The notes under the pieces were generated by a model. That model was given only the letters and a program-made list of their open reading frames with translations. It was not told where the DNA came from and ran no database searches. DNA of 43,062 nucleotides from an uncultured Alphaproteobacteria bacterium (GTDB lineage: Bacteria > Pseudomonadota > Alphaproteobacteria > GCA-002720895), in the NCBI GenBank assembly GCA_902607475.1, contig CACLKH010000007.1:1-43062 (forward strand), in the 5' to 3' direction. Every line of letters begins with the position of its first letter. Position 1 is the stretch's first letter. Below are positions 1 through 10,342 of this stretch, piece after piece. Position numbers and translations under genes: made by a program.

Positions 1-2
1 TC

Positions 3-3000
3 CCACAAGGATTTTTTAAAGATTATATAAGATCATTAGGAGTAATCCCTTCAAAGAAAAAAATTGCTGTTGGTATGATATTTTTACCTAGAACCGATAT
101 GGTTTCTCAAGAAATATGTAGAACAATCACTGAACGGGAAATTATTAATTCAGGAAATAAGATTTATTGTTGGAGGTCTGTTCCAGTTAATTTAAGTGCA
201 GTAGGTCAAAAAGCTAATGATAACAGACCTGAGATTGAGCAAATATTTTTTGAAAATACTAAAAATTTAAACGATGAAGATTATGAAAAAGAATTATTTA
301 TTTTAAGAAGAAAAATTGAAAAAAGAATACCACCTAATGCAAAAAAAGATTTCTATATATGTTCTTTATCATCTAAATCTATTGTATATAAAGGCATGTT
401 TCTTGCCGAGCAAATTGATAAATTTTATCCGGATCTAACCCATGAAGAATTTATTTCAAATTTTGCAATTTTTCATCAAAGATATTCAACAAATACTTTT
501 CCAACTTGGTCTTTAGCACAACCTTTTAGGGTTTTGGCTCATAATGGTGAGATAAATACGATTCAAGGAAATATAAACTGGTCAGTAATCCATGAATCTA
601 AAATGTTTTCTGAAAATTTAGGAGATAATATAAAAGAAATTTTTCCTATAATTCAAGATGGTGCGTCTGATTCAGCTGCTTTAGATTCTTTTTATGAGCT
701 TCTGTTAAATTGTGGAAAAGATTTGCCTATGATCAAAGCATTAACTATCCCAGAGGCAAAGAATAAAAATCAAAGTACAAAAGTTGAAGATTTTTTTGAA
801 TATTGTTATTCAGTTTTAGAACCTTGGGATGGACCAGCAGCTATAGCGGCTTATGGAAAAGACTGGGTTATAGCTGGTATGGATAGAAATGGTTTTAGAC
901 CAATGAGGTATACAATTACAAGAAATAATATTTTATTTGTTGGTTCAGAAACTGGAATGGTTCATATAGACGATGCTGATATTAGACAAAAGGGGCATCT
1001 TGGTCCAGGGCAAATAATAGGAGTAAATTTAAAAGAAGGTAAATTTTTTAGTCCAGATGATATTAAGAACGATTTAGTAAATCGTCATCCATATCATAAG
1101 TGGTTAAAAAAAACTAAAAAATTTGTTCTGAAAAAAGATATTAAACAAAACGATTTTTTTTATTTTAAAGAAGATGATTTAAAGAAAAGGCAAATGGCAG
1201 CTGGGTGGAATATTGAAGATTTAGAATTAATTTTAGACCCAATGTCATTAGAAAAAAAAGAAGCTGTTGGTTCAATGGGAGATGATACCCCTATAACTCT
1301 ACTATCAAAAAATTATCGTGGTTTATATCCATTTTTTAGACAAAATTTTAGCCAAGTAACTAACCCACCTATGGATTCATTAAGAGAAACTAATGTTATG
1401 TCTTTAAATACAAGACTTGGAAATTTATGCAATATTTTAGAAGAAAGTGAATCTCAATGTAATTTTATATTACTTGATTCTCCTTTTTTATTTACATCAG
1501 AATATGAATATTTAAAAAATAAATTAAAAAATAAATCAAAAGAAATTGATTGTACTTTTGTTATTAATGAAAAAAATGAAAATTTAGAAAAATCTATAAA
1601 AAGAATTCAACAGGAAGCAGAAGATTCAGTAAGAAGCGGGGTAGAACATATTTTATTAACTGATCGTAAGGTTAATTTGAAAAATGTAGCGATTCCAATG
1701 CCTTTAGCGGTTGGAGCAGTACATACTCATTTAGTTAATGAGGGGCTTAGAAGTTTTACATCAATTAATGTACAAGCATCAGATGTTTTAGATGTTCATT
1801 CTTTTGCTGTTCTGATTGGAGTTGGTGCCACAACTATAAACCCATATTTAGCTGAAAGAACAATATTGAATAGATATAAAAAAAATAACTATTTAGGTAT
1901 AAGCTCAAAAGATATTTTAGAAAATTATAAATCATCTATTAATAAAGGAATTCTAAAAACAATGTCTAAAATGGGTATTTCTGTTTTAAGTTCTTATAGA
2001 GCAGGATACAATTTTGAAGCTCTTGGTTTAAATAGAACTTTAGTAGCAGATTTATTTCCTGGTATGCCATCAAGGATATCTGGATTAAGATTTCATGAAA
2101 TAGAAAATAGAGTTATAAATTTACATTCTAAGGCTTTTAATGAACAATTTTTATCTTTACCTATTGGAGGATATTATAAGTTTAGAAAAAATGGAGAAAA
2201 TCATTATTATCAACCAACTTTAATACATACCTTACAAACTGCAGTTAGTAACAATTCTTATAAAAAATTTAAAATTTATAGTGAAGGAATAGATAATCTT
2301 CCATTAATTAATATTAGGGATTTGTTTGCATTTAGAAATTCAAAAAATAAGGTTTCTCTAAATAAAGTTGAATCTGAAGGAAATATTTGTAAAAGATTTG
2401 GTAGTGGAAGCATGTCACATGGCGCATTATCTAAAGAAGCTCATGAAACTTTAGCAATTGCAATGAATAGAATGGAAGCTTATTCTTGTAGCGGCGAAGG
2501 TGGAGAGGATGAAGGAAGAATTAAAAAACTACCAAATGGAGATAGTAAAAATTCTAGAGTAAAACAAATTGCATCAGGGAGATTTGGTGTTACAGCAAAA
2601 TATTTAAACAGTTGTAAAGAAATTGAAATTAAAATGGCCCAAGGAGCCAAGCCTGGAGAAGGAGGACAGCTACCGGGATTTAAAGTATCAGAAGAAATAG
2701 CAAAATTAAGATACTCAACTAAAGGTGTAACATTAATTTCACCTCCTCCACACCACGATATTTATTCAATTGAAGATCTCGCGCAACTTATTTATGATTT
2801 GAAACAAATAAATCCTAAAGCTAGAGTTTGTGTAAAATTAGTCTCACGCTCTGGAATTGGAACTATAGCAGCTGGTGTTGCAAAAGCAAAAGCAGATACA
2901 ATTTTGATATCTGGACATTCTGGTGGAACTGGAGCAAGCCCCCAAACAAGTATTAAATATGCTGGAACACCATGGGAGTTAGGTTTATCTGAAGTACATC

Positions 3001-4292
3001 AAATTTTAGTTGCTAATAATTTACGTCACAAAGTTCGATTACGAACTGATGGAGGTATAAAAACCGGAAAAGATATTATCATTGCATCTATATTAGGAGC
3101 AGAAGAATATGGTATTGGAACAACTTCCTTAGTTGCAATGGGGTGTATATTAGTTAGACAATGCCATAGTGATGTATGTCCAGTTGGTATATGTACGCAA
3201 AAACCTGAATTAAGAAAAAAATTTGAAGGTACTCCAGAAAAAGTTATAAATCTTTTTTCATTTATTGCTAGGGAGACAAGAGAAATATTATCTAAATTAG
3301 GATTTAAATCTATAAATGAAATTATTGGAAGAACAGAATTAATTAGACAAATTAGTAAAGAAAACATAACAGTTAATACTATTGATTTGAATTCTCTTTT
3401 AGTCAAAGCAGAGTCTAAAAATCCAGTATACTGTACTGTAAAAAAAAGAAATGAAGTTCCAGAAAGTTTAGATAAAAAAATTATTAACGACTTCTTAGAT
3501 ATAAGAAAAAAAAATAAATTAAAAAAAATAAATTTAAATTATTTAGTAAAAAATACAGACAGAGCTATTGGAGCAAAATTATCCTCATATATTACTAATA
3601 ACAAATTAGAAATAAATGAAAATTTAAGAATTCAAGTTAAATTAAGTGGAAGTGCCGGACAATCTTTAGGCGCTTTTCTTGTAAAACAGATTGAATTTTT
3701 TGTTGAAGGGGACGCAAATGATTATGTAGGAAAAGGTTTAAGTGGAGGTAAAATAATAATTAAACCTGGTAAAAACTCCAAATTTATTCCTCATGAGAAC
3801 ATAATTATTGGTAACACGGTATTATATGGAGCAACTAGCGGAGAACTATTCGCTAATGGCCAAGCAGGTGAAAGATTTGCAGTTAGAAATTCGGGAGCAA
3901 ATGCTGTTATTGAGGGGTGTAGTAATAATGGTTGTGAGTATATGACTGGAGGAACGGTTGTGATTTTAGGAAAAGTAGGTGAAAATTTTGCTGCTGGTAT
4001 GACAGGTGGTATGGCTTTTGTGTATGATCCAAATAATTTTTTTTCTAATTATGTCAATTATGAGTCAGTATTTTGTTGCAAATTAGAAAAATCCTATTGG
4101 GAAAATGTTTTGAAAGAATTAGTAGATCGACATATTAGATTTACTAACTCTATGATAGCAAAGGAAATAATTGCAAATTGGGAAATAGAAAAAAATAATT
4201 TTTGGCAAGTAGTGCCAAATGAAGTGTTGGAAACAATAAAACATCCTGTGTCTTCTCAAAATAACAAAGATTTAGAAAAGAAGATGGCTTAA
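3..4292 (+). CDS. gltB: Glutamate synthase (NADPH) large subunit, 5'-truncated by window edge
   Basis: Frame is open upstream of the listed ATG from base 3 (PQGFFKDYIRSLGVIPSKKKIAVGMIFLPRTD...); contains FHQRYSTNTFPTWSLAQPFRVLAHNGEINT, GEGGEDEGR and the C-terminal GXGXG repeat domain. Confidence 0.97.
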   Translation, partial: PQGFFKDYIRSLGVIPSKKKIAVGMIFLPRTDMVSQEICRTITEREIINSGNKIYCWRSVPVNLSAVGQKANDNRPEIEQIFFENTKNLNDEDYEKELFILRRKIEKRIPPNAKKDFYICSLSSKSIVYKGMFLAEQIDKFYPDLTHEEFISNFAIFHQRYSTNTFPTWSLAQPFRVLAHNGEINTIQGNINWSVIHESKMFSENLGDNIKEIFPIIQDGASDSAALDSFYELLLNCGKDLPMIKALTIPEAKNKNQSTKVEDFFEYCYSVLEPWDGPAAIAAYGKDWVIAGMDRNGFRPMRYTITRNNILFVGSETGMVHIDDADIRQKGHLGPGQIIGVNLKEGKFFSPDDIKNDLVNRHPYHKWLKKTKKFVLKKDIKQNDFFYFKEDDLKKRQMAAGWNIEDLELILDPMSLEKKEAVGSMGDDTPITLLSKNYRGLYPFFRQNFSQVTNPPMDSLRETNVMSLNTRLGNLCNILEESESQCNFILLDSPFLFTSEYEYLKNKLKNKSKEIDCTFVINEKNENLEKSIKRIQQEAEDSVRSGVEHILLTDRKVNLKNVAIPMPLAVGAVHTHLVNEGLRSFTSINVQASDVLDVHSFAVLIGVGATTINPYLAERTILNRYKKNNYLGISSKDILENYKSSINKGILKTMSKMGISVLSSYRAGYNFEALGLNRTLVADLFPGMPSRISGLRFHEIENRVINLHSKAFNEQFLSLPIGGYYKFRKNGENHYYQPTLIHTLQTAVSNNSYKKFKIYSEGIDNLPLINIRDLFAFRNSKNKVSLNKVESEGNICKRFGSGSMSHGALSKEAHETLAIAMNRMEAYSCSGEGGEDEGRIKKLPNGDSKNSRVKQIASGRFGVTAKYLNSCKEIEIKMAQGAKPGEGGQLPGFKVSEEIAKLRYSTKGVTLISPPPHHDIYSIEDLAQLIYDLKQINPKARVCVKLVSRSGIGTIAAGVAKAKADTILISGHSGGTGASPQTSIKYAGTPWELGLSEVHQILVANNLRHKVRLRTDGGIKTGKDIIIASILGAEEYGIGTTSLVAMGCILVRQCHSDVCPVGICTQKPELRKKFEGTPEKVINLFSFIARETREILSKLGFKSINEIIGRTELIRQISKENITVNTIDLNSLLVKAESKNPVYCTVKKRNEVPESLDKKIINDFLDIRKKNKLKKINLNYLVKNTDRAIGAKLSSYITNNKLEINENLRIQVKLSGSAGQSLGAFLVKQIEFFVEGDANDYVGKGLSGGKIIIKPGKNSKFIPHENIIIGNTVLYGATSGELFANGQAGERFAVRNSGANAVIEGCSNNGCEYMTGGTVVILGKVGENFAAGMTGGMAFVYDPNNFFSNYVNYESVFCCKLEKSYWENVLKELVDRHIRFTNSMIAKEIIANWEIEKNNFWQVVPNEVLETIKHPVSSQNNKDLEKKMA

Positions 4293-4305
4293 ATTAAAAA
4301 AATTT

Positions 4306-4908
4306 TTATTTATCCCATATTTCAGGTTTTTTTGTACACACAGCGTCTATATGTATTTTTTTTTTTTGAATAAGATTTTTTAATTTTTTTATACTTTGTA
4401 AAGAGTTCTTTTTTACTAATTCAGGAGAGACAATACATATATTAATTTTTTTCTTTCTTAAAATATTAGAAATTGATTTATTTAATGAAAATTTGTTAAA
4501 GTAGTCTACCCAAACCCATTTAACTTTATTTTTTAGGTTGTAAGCAGTTTTTATATCTTCATATTCAGAAAATCTCACAGCACATCTTTTTTCTTTAGAA
4601 TTTATGGTTTTTACAAGAAATGGAAACGATTGGTCAAGAAAGAAAAATTCTTTTATATTTTCTTTTTTTAAAATTTTTCTTATATATCTTTCCAAACCCT
4701 CTTCTTTAATATTAATTATTAAAAATTTATGATTAAATTTTTTAATCCAATTATTAAGAGTTTCCCCATCACTCATTGGATCATGATTTAAAACAATTTT
4801 ATTATTATAACTTCTAACATCTATTTCAACACCGTACTTTATTGGTGTATCAATCAACTGCTTAATTGTATTTTTTCTGTGGCAAATTATTAATGGTTTT
4901 AAATACAA
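4306..4908 (-). CDS. Glycerophosphodiester phosphodiesterase (GDPD/PI-PLC-like) family protein
   Basis: HRKNTIKQLI...YGVEIDVRSYNNKIVLNHDP resembles the GDPD catalytic motif (HR...E.D...HD). Short, 200 aa. Confidence 0.65.
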   Translation of the reverse strand: MYLKPLIICHRKNTIKQLIDTPIKYGVEIDVRSYNNKIVLNHDPMSDGETLNNWIKKFNHKFLIINIKEEGLERYIRKILKKENIKEFFFLDQSFPFLVKTINSKEKRCAVRFSEYEDIKTAYNLKNKVKWVWVDYFNKFSLNKSISNILRKKKINICIVSPELVKKNSLQSIKKLKNLIQKKKIHIDAVCTKKPEIWDK

Positions 4909-4912
4909 AATA

Positions 4913-5614
4913 CTACTTACAATTCTTATTTAATTGAAAACTATAGTTTATAGTCCTTTTTATTAATTTCATTTTATTTTTAAAGCTTGTATTCCAATTT
5001 GATAATCCAAATTTTCTTTTGTAAAATTTCACAGGATACCGATAAATTTTTAGTTTTTGTTTTTTAGCATTATAATAAAAAAATAAATCAAATGAAAAAT
5101 CCAGCGGTATATTATGTAACTTTTTAAGAAATTTTTTATGGATTATATTAGGTTGAGCATTAATATCCCAAAAAATTTTTTTTAATAAGACCATTTCAAA
5201 AACAGACATTGCAGTTGTAAAAAAAATATCTGTAAGCGGTCTACCTAATCTAATTCCTTTAATAAAGATTTTTGTAGACAATTCTTTTTTATATTTTTCA
5301 AACCCTAAAATTACATCGTAAGGATCAGTTTGTAAATCAGCATGTGTCCATGCTATAAAGATCCCTTTGGCTTTTTTTAAACCTTGAAGAATACCATTTC
5401 CATAACCTATATTTTTTTTTAATTTGATTATTTTAAGAAAATTATAACTTTTCTTTAAATTTACCAATATTGATTGTGTTGAATCATTAGAACCATTATT
5501 TACTATAATTAATTCTATATCTTTACGTTTTAATTTTTTAGAAAATTTTTTTACAAGTATTGGAAGACTTTTTGACTCATTAAAAGATGGAATTACGATA
5601 GATAAGTTTATCAT
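4913..5614 (-). CDS. Glycosyltransferase family 2 (dolichol-phosphate-mannose synthase-like)
   Basis: LSIVIPSFNESKSLPILV...ELIIVNNGSNDST...NIGYGNGILQGLKKAKGIFIAWTHADLQTDP is typical of GT2. Confidence 0.85.
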   Translation of the reverse strand: MINLSIVIPSFNESKSLPILVKKFSKKLKRKDIELIIVNNGSNDSTQSILVNLKKSYNFLKIIKLKKNIGYGNGILQGLKKAKGIFIAWTHADLQTDPYDVILGFEKYKKELSTKIFIKGIRLGRPLTDIFFTTAMSVFEMVLLKKIFWDINAQPNIIHKKFLKKLHNIPLDFSFDLFFYYNAKKQKLKIYRYPVKFYKRKFGLSNWNTSFKNKMKLIKRTINYSFQLNKNCK

Positions 5615-5658
5615 TTTAAAAAAGAAAATAATATAATTAATACTATTATTATAAAAAT

Positions 5659-7017
5659 ATGAATAAAAAAATGATAGTAAATATAGTTTTAGATATAGGA
5701 AAAACTAATACAAAAATTTTTTTATTTAATACAAATAATAAAATAATAAAAACTTATTTTAAAAATTTTCAATCTAAAAAAATAAATAAACATTTATCAA
5801 TCTTAGATACTGAAAATATTTGGATTTGGTTAAATAAAAGAATTAATTTAATTTTAAAAAAATATGTAATTGGAGAATTAATACCAATCTGCCATGGTTC
5901 TGCCATTGCCTTTATTTCAAATAAAGATAAATTACTTCACGGTATAATTGATTATGAAAGTAATTTAGGAAATTTAAATTCAAGTTATAAAAAAATTTTA
6001 CCGCCATTTTATGAAACTTACACTCCTTTATTAGATGGCGGTTTAAATCTTGGTAAACAAATTTTTTTTTTGTACAAAAAGAAAAAAGAAATTATAAACA
6101 ACACAAAATATATTTTAAATTACCCTCAATACTGGAATTGGAAATTATGTGGTAAATATAGTTCAGAAATTTCTTATATTGGTTGCCATTCGCATCTTTG
6201 GAATTTTAAAAAAAATACTTATTCCTCATTATTAAAAAAGATGAAAATAGAAAAAAAATTTCCAAAGTTTAATAATGCTGGAAAAGATTTAAAAAATTCT
6301 TTTTTTAGTCCTAAAACTAGAATTTTAAATGGAATGCATGATACAAATGCTTCATATATTTTATATAAAAAATTATTTTTTAATAAATTTACTCTTATTT
6401 CTACTGGCACATGGTTTGTTATTATTAATAATTCTGCAAAAAAAAGTTCTTTAAAATCAAATAAAGATATGTTGGCTAATATAGATATATACGGAAAAAC
6501 ATTACCTACAATTAGACTTATGGGTGGTAGAGAATTTGAAATTTTATGTAAAAAATTTAAAGTTAGTAAAAATTTTAATTTGACATTAAATAAAAGTTCT
6601 TTTTCAAATATTTACAGTAATTTAATTTTACCAAGTTTTGCAATGTCCGGACCTTTCAGTAAAAAAAAAGGTATAATTAAGAATTTTTCTGAATTATCAA
6701 AAAAGAATAAATACTTGCATATATGCTTATACATTTCGTTTATGATAAATTATTGTCTAGATCTTATATTTAGTAAAAATAATATTATTATTGATGGAAC
6801 TTTGATTAAAAATAAAGTAATTCTTCAAATATTATCTACTCTTAGAAAAAAACAAAATATTTATATTAATTCCGAAAAATATGGTCCTGCTATTGGAGCT
6901 AGTCAATTTTTTAATTCTAATAAAAAAAAAACTTTTACTTTAAATAAGATAAAAAAATTCCACATATCAAATATCGATTTATATTATAAAAAGTGGCTAG
7001 ATAGAGTTAAGAATTAA
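5659..7017 (+). CDS. FGGY-family carbohydrate kinase (rhamnulokinase-like by context)
   Basis: N-terminal LDIGKTNTKIFLF, HGSAIAFI, NGMHDTNASY, STGTWF motifs; adjacent to rhaI. Confidence 0.8.
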   Translation: MNKKMIVNIVLDIGKTNTKIFLFNTNNKIIKTYFKNFQSKKINKHLSILDTENIWIWLNKRINLILKKYVIGELIPICHGSAIAFISNKDKLLHGIIDYESNLGNLNSSYKKILPPFYETYTPLLDGGLNLGKQIFFLYKKKKEIINNTKYILNYPQYWNWKLCGKYSSEISYIGCHSHLWNFKKNTYSSLLKKMKIEKKFPKFNNAGKDLKNSFFSPKTRILNGMHDTNASYILYKKLFFNKFTLISTGTWFVIINNSAKKSSLKSNKDMLANIDIYGKTLPTIRLMGGREFEILCKKFKVSKNFNLTLNKSSFSNIYSNLILPSFAMSGPFSKKKGIIKNFSELSKKNKYLHICLYISFMINYCLDLIFSKNNIIIDGTLIKNKVILQILSTLRKKQNIYINSEKYGPAIGASQFFNSNKKKTFTLNKIKKFHISNIDLYYKKWLDRVKN

Positions 7018-7019
7018 GA

Positions 7020-7418
7020 ATGACAAAAAAAATTGGAAAAAAAATATGGATATTCCCGGATGCTTATTTACCTTCAAAAGGCTCATTATATCCTTCATCA
7101 TCTAAATCAAAAGTTTATGGACACGAATCTCTTTGTATTATCAATCCGAATTTAGTTAAAATAAAATTAGAAATAAATTTTTATTTTGAAAATGATAAAC
7201 CTATCAAAGGTTTTTATCAATCTGTAGGTGCTGAAAGAAGTTTACATTTAAGATTAGATAAAATTAATATTCCTAATTACGGATCTTTACCAAGAGAAAA
7301 ACCTTATTCAATAATAGTTAAAAGCGATAAAAACGTTGTTATACAATTATCACGCTTAGATACTACAAGTAAATATAATTCATTTATGTCTGTATTGGGG
7401 TGGGGAGATGATGTTTAA
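7020..7418 (+). CDS. Sensory rhodopsin transducer (ASRT/DUF1362)-like domain protein
   Basis: GKKIWIFPDAYLPSKGS...GHESLCIINPN...INFYFENDKPI...AERSLHLRLDKI...PYSIIVKSDKNVVIQLSRLDTT...GW matches the ASRT family pattern. Confidence 0.85.
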   Translation: MTKKIGKKIWIFPDAYLPSKGSLYPSSSKSKVYGHESLCIINPNLVKIKLEINFYFENDKPIKGFYQSVGAERSLHLRLDKINIPNYGSLPREKPYSIIVKSDKNVVIQLSRLDTTSKYNSFMSVLGWGDDV

Positions 7419-8700
7419 AACAATAAGTAAAGAACAAATAGAAAATCATAATAAAAAAAATATTAATAATTTAAAAAAAGATTATGAATTCTTTTTAAAG
7501 AAAACTAAAGGTTTGGATATTAATATAAACAACATAAAGAAGGAATTAAAAAATTTCAGTATAGCATTACCATCATGGGGCCTTGGAACTGGAGGTACAA
7601 GATTTGGAAAATTTCCAATAGTAGGAGAACCAAATAATATCTTTGAAAAAATTGAAGATTGTGCTGTTATTAATGATTTAATAGGAATTACAAATTCAAT
7701 ATCATTACATTTCCCTTGGGATGATGTTGAAGATTTTAAAGAATTAAAAGAATTTACAAAATCTTATGGATTAAAATTTGATGCAGTAAATTCCAATACT
7801 TTTGAAGATTTTAAAGATTATAAACACTCATTTAAATTTGGAAGTTTAACTCACACAGATAAGAGTATTAGAGATAAAGCAATAGAGTTAAATATAGATT
7901 GTATAAAAAAAGGAGAAAAAATTGGATCAAAAGCTCTTACGGTTTGGATTCCTGATGGAACTAATTATCCAGGACAACAAGATTTTTCAAAATCATTAGA
8001 TAGATATATTAATTCGATGAAAAAAATATATTCAAAACTCCCATCAAGTTGGAAGATTTTTATTGAACATAAACCTTTTGAACCTGCATTTTATTCAACA
8101 GTAATTAATGATTGGGGCTCAAGTTATTATTGTGCAAAATTACTTGGGAAAAAAGCTTTTTGTTTAATTGACTTAGGACATCACTTACCAAATACAAATA
8201 TTGAAATGATTGTATCGAGATTAGCAGATATGAAAAAATTAGGAGGGTTTCATTTTAATGATAGTAAATACGGTGATGATGATCTTGATAGCGGGTCAAT
8301 AAATCCCTTTGCGCTTTTTTTAATTTTTAATGAATTAACAAATGCAAAGAAAAATAAAAAATTAAATTCCATTTCTTATATGATTGATCAATCTCATAAT
8401 ATAACTGACCCTATTGAAAGTTTAATAATGAGTGCAATAGAAATTCAAAGAGCTTTTGCAAAATCACTTTTAATAAATTATAAAATTTTAGAAAAATTTC
8501 AGAAGAAAAACGATGCTATATTTTCTTTAAATCATTTAAAAAATGCTTTTAATATTGATGTAACTCCATTATTACAAATGATAAGATATGAGTCAGGAAA
8601 TGTTATAAATCCTTTAGAATTTTACAGAAATTTTAATTATAGAAAGAAGAAGTCTAAAATAAGAAAAAAAAAATTTGATATATCTGCTACAATACTCTAA
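7408..8700 (+). CDS. rhaI: L-rhamnose isomerase (rhizobial/Pseudomonas type RhaI)
   Basis: PSWGLGTGGTRFGKFPIVGEPNNIFEKIEDCAVI, FKFGSLTHTD, WRxFIEHK-like SWKIFIEHKPFEPAFYSTVINDWG, CLIDLGHH, GGFHFNDSKYGDDDLDSGSINPF. Confidence 0.92.
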   Translation: MMFKTISKEQIENHNKKNINNLKKDYEFFLKKTKGLDININNIKKELKNFSIALPSWGLGTGGTRFGKFPIVGEPNNIFEKIEDCAVINDLIGITNSISLHFPWDDVEDFKELKEFTKSYGLKFDAVNSNTFEDFKDYKHSFKFGSLTHTDKSIRDKAIELNIDCIKKGEKIGSKALTVWIPDGTNYPGQQDFSKSLDRYINSMKKIYSKLPSSWKIFIEHKPFEPAFYSTVINDWGSSYYCAKLLGKKAFCLIDLGHHLPNTNIEMIVSRLADMKKLGGFHFNDSKYGDDDLDSGSINPFALFLIFNELTNAKKNKKLNSISYMIDQSHNITDPIESLIMSAIEIQRAFAKSLLINYKILEKFQKKNDAIFSLNHLKNAFNIDVTPLLQMIRYESGNVINPLEFYRNFNYRKKKSKIRKKKFDISATIL

Positions 8701-10264
8701 CTTTTTTTTTATATGGATGTTTATTCCATAAATCAAAATATTTTTGCCAATAAATGAAAGTTTTTAAATCATTAGGCGTCCCCCATGGCAAATAAGAATC
8801 AATAAAAAAAATTTTACATTTATATCCAAGCTTTAAAGCATTATTTATACACGTATCTATATAATATTCATTATTAATTAAAGATTTTCTTTCCACCATT
8901 TTCTCAATTGAAGATGTTAAATATTTTATTTTTTTAAAAGTAAAAGTACCCAAAACTATTGGGTCTAAACAAGGATTTTTTAATGGTTTTTTTACAGAAA
9001 TATAATCAATTTTATTTTTTTTTGCTTTAATCCAACTAAATTGATTAGGTTTTCGTACTGCTTCAGAATGTTTTTTAATTGACCATACAATTATGTCAGT
9101 TTTAATATCATTAAAAAGTTTAGAAAATTTATTATAATTGAAAATTACACCTGCGTCACAAGAGCCAATAGTTACGGCCATTTCTTTGTTTTCATTTTTT
9201 AATCCTTCAAGACACGTTATAGCTTGTCCTTTTGTTAACTTATTTATAGTACTTATGCCTGTTTTAGGTAAAAATTTTTTTATCTTTTTTTTAAGTTTTA
9301 AATAAGAATTATTTTTTTTTGATATTATTACTTTAGAAAATTGATGATTTGGATAAGTTAGAATACTTTGTATTAACATTGGTTTTCCTGAAATTTCAAT
9401 TAAAGGTTTATGTAATTTATAACCTTCAGATATAAATCTTTTACCTTTTCCAGCTGCGGGTATTAATAACAAACCTTTTAATTTTTTTGTTTTTTTTAAT
9501 TTTTTAATATTCTCAAACTTTTCTGACCAATTTTTATATTCATTAAAATCCTCAGGTGTTCCCCATTGACTAACAAAATTAGTTTCATATAAACCAACTT
9601 TTTTTGTGTCTTCAATCATTGGTTTATAAATCATACTTATATATTGTTCACCATTAATACTTAATTTCTTTTTTAATATTTTGTGAAGGTATTTATTAAG
9701 AATTTCTTTATTTTTGAAGTAGTAAGTGCCATTTGATGTATATTCTTTTACTGGATTTTTTGTAAAAGGCTTTTTCTCTTGTATATCAACAACTTTCTTT
9801 TTTTTTTCTTTTACATAGGCATAATAATGATTGTAAATTGTACTTGGATGAAAATCTTTATAAACAACCACACATCCATCATATTTTTTTTTTATTACAA
9901 CTTTTTTAAAATTATTGTAATTCCAATAACAGTTAAAATCACAATAATTTATTATTATTGGTTCTTTGTCATTGATATGATTAATTATTTTTGAAACACT
10001 AAATACAGGACCAAATTTATGAGAATTAATACCAATTATTTTTCCACTAGGACATTTTTTTTTTAGTATAGAAGCTAATTGTATTTTTTTATTAGATAAA
10101 TGTTTTTTATTGCAAATAAATAAAAAATTCTTTTCACCTGGAAATAAATCTATAATATGTTCAATAACAAATTTGTTATTTATTTTTAATAAAAATTTTG
10201 GGGTTTTAAAACCAGCTTTTTTAAAACGAATGCTTTCTCCTGCCATTGGAATTATTATTTGCAT
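8687..10264 (-). CDS. Tandem two-domain sugar nucleotidyltransferase-like protein
   Basis: Two repeats: IIPMAGESIRFKKAGFKTPKFLLKI...WGTPEDFNEYKNW and LIPAAGKGKRFISEGYKLHKPLIEI...WGTPNDLKTFIYW. Confidence 0.85.
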   Translation of the reverse strand: MQIIIPMAGESIRFKKAGFKTPKFLLKINNKFVIEHIIDLFPGEKNFLFICNKKHLSNKKIQLASILKKKCPSGKIIGINSHKFGPVFSVSKIINHINDKEPIIINYCDFNCYWNYNNFKKVVIKKKYDGCVVVYKDFHPSTIYNHYYAYVKEKKKKVVDIQEKKPFTKNPVKEYTSNGTYYFKNKEILNKYLHKILKKKLSINGEQYISMIYKPMIEDTKKVGLYETNFVSQWGTPEDFNEYKNWSEKFENIKKLKKTKKLKGLLLIPAAGKGKRFISEGYKLHKPLIEISGKPMLIQSILTYPNHQFSKVIISKKNNSYLKLKKKIKKFLPKTGISTINKLTKGQAITCLEGLKNENKEMAVTIGSCDAGVIFNYNKFSKLFNDIKTDIIVWSIKKHSEAVRKPNQFSWIKAKKNKIDYISVKKPLKNPCLDPIVLGTFTFKKIKYLTSSIEKMVERKSLINNEYYIDTCINNALKLGYKCKIFFIDSYLPWGTPNDLKTFIYWQKYFDLWNKHPYKKKVRVL

Positions 10265-10342
10265 TTATAATCATTAATCCCATACAATATATTATAAATC
10301 AATAGAATATCTTTTTTTTAAGAAAGATTAAATTTACGAAAT

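Noticed and set aside
3026-3406. 126-aa minus-strand ORF inside gltB
   Set aside because: Antisense to a conserved coding region; hydrophobic low-complexity product with no recognisable motifs. Expected by chance in AT-rich DNA.
4293-4320. A/T palindrome AAAAAAATTTTT after gltB as a terminator
   Set aside because: Low-complexity A/T only, no GC stem; cannot be told from background composition.
7020-7418. ASRT protein as evidence of a local photosensory system
   Set aside because: No rhodopsin or chemotaxis gene is in the window; neighbours are sugar enzymes.
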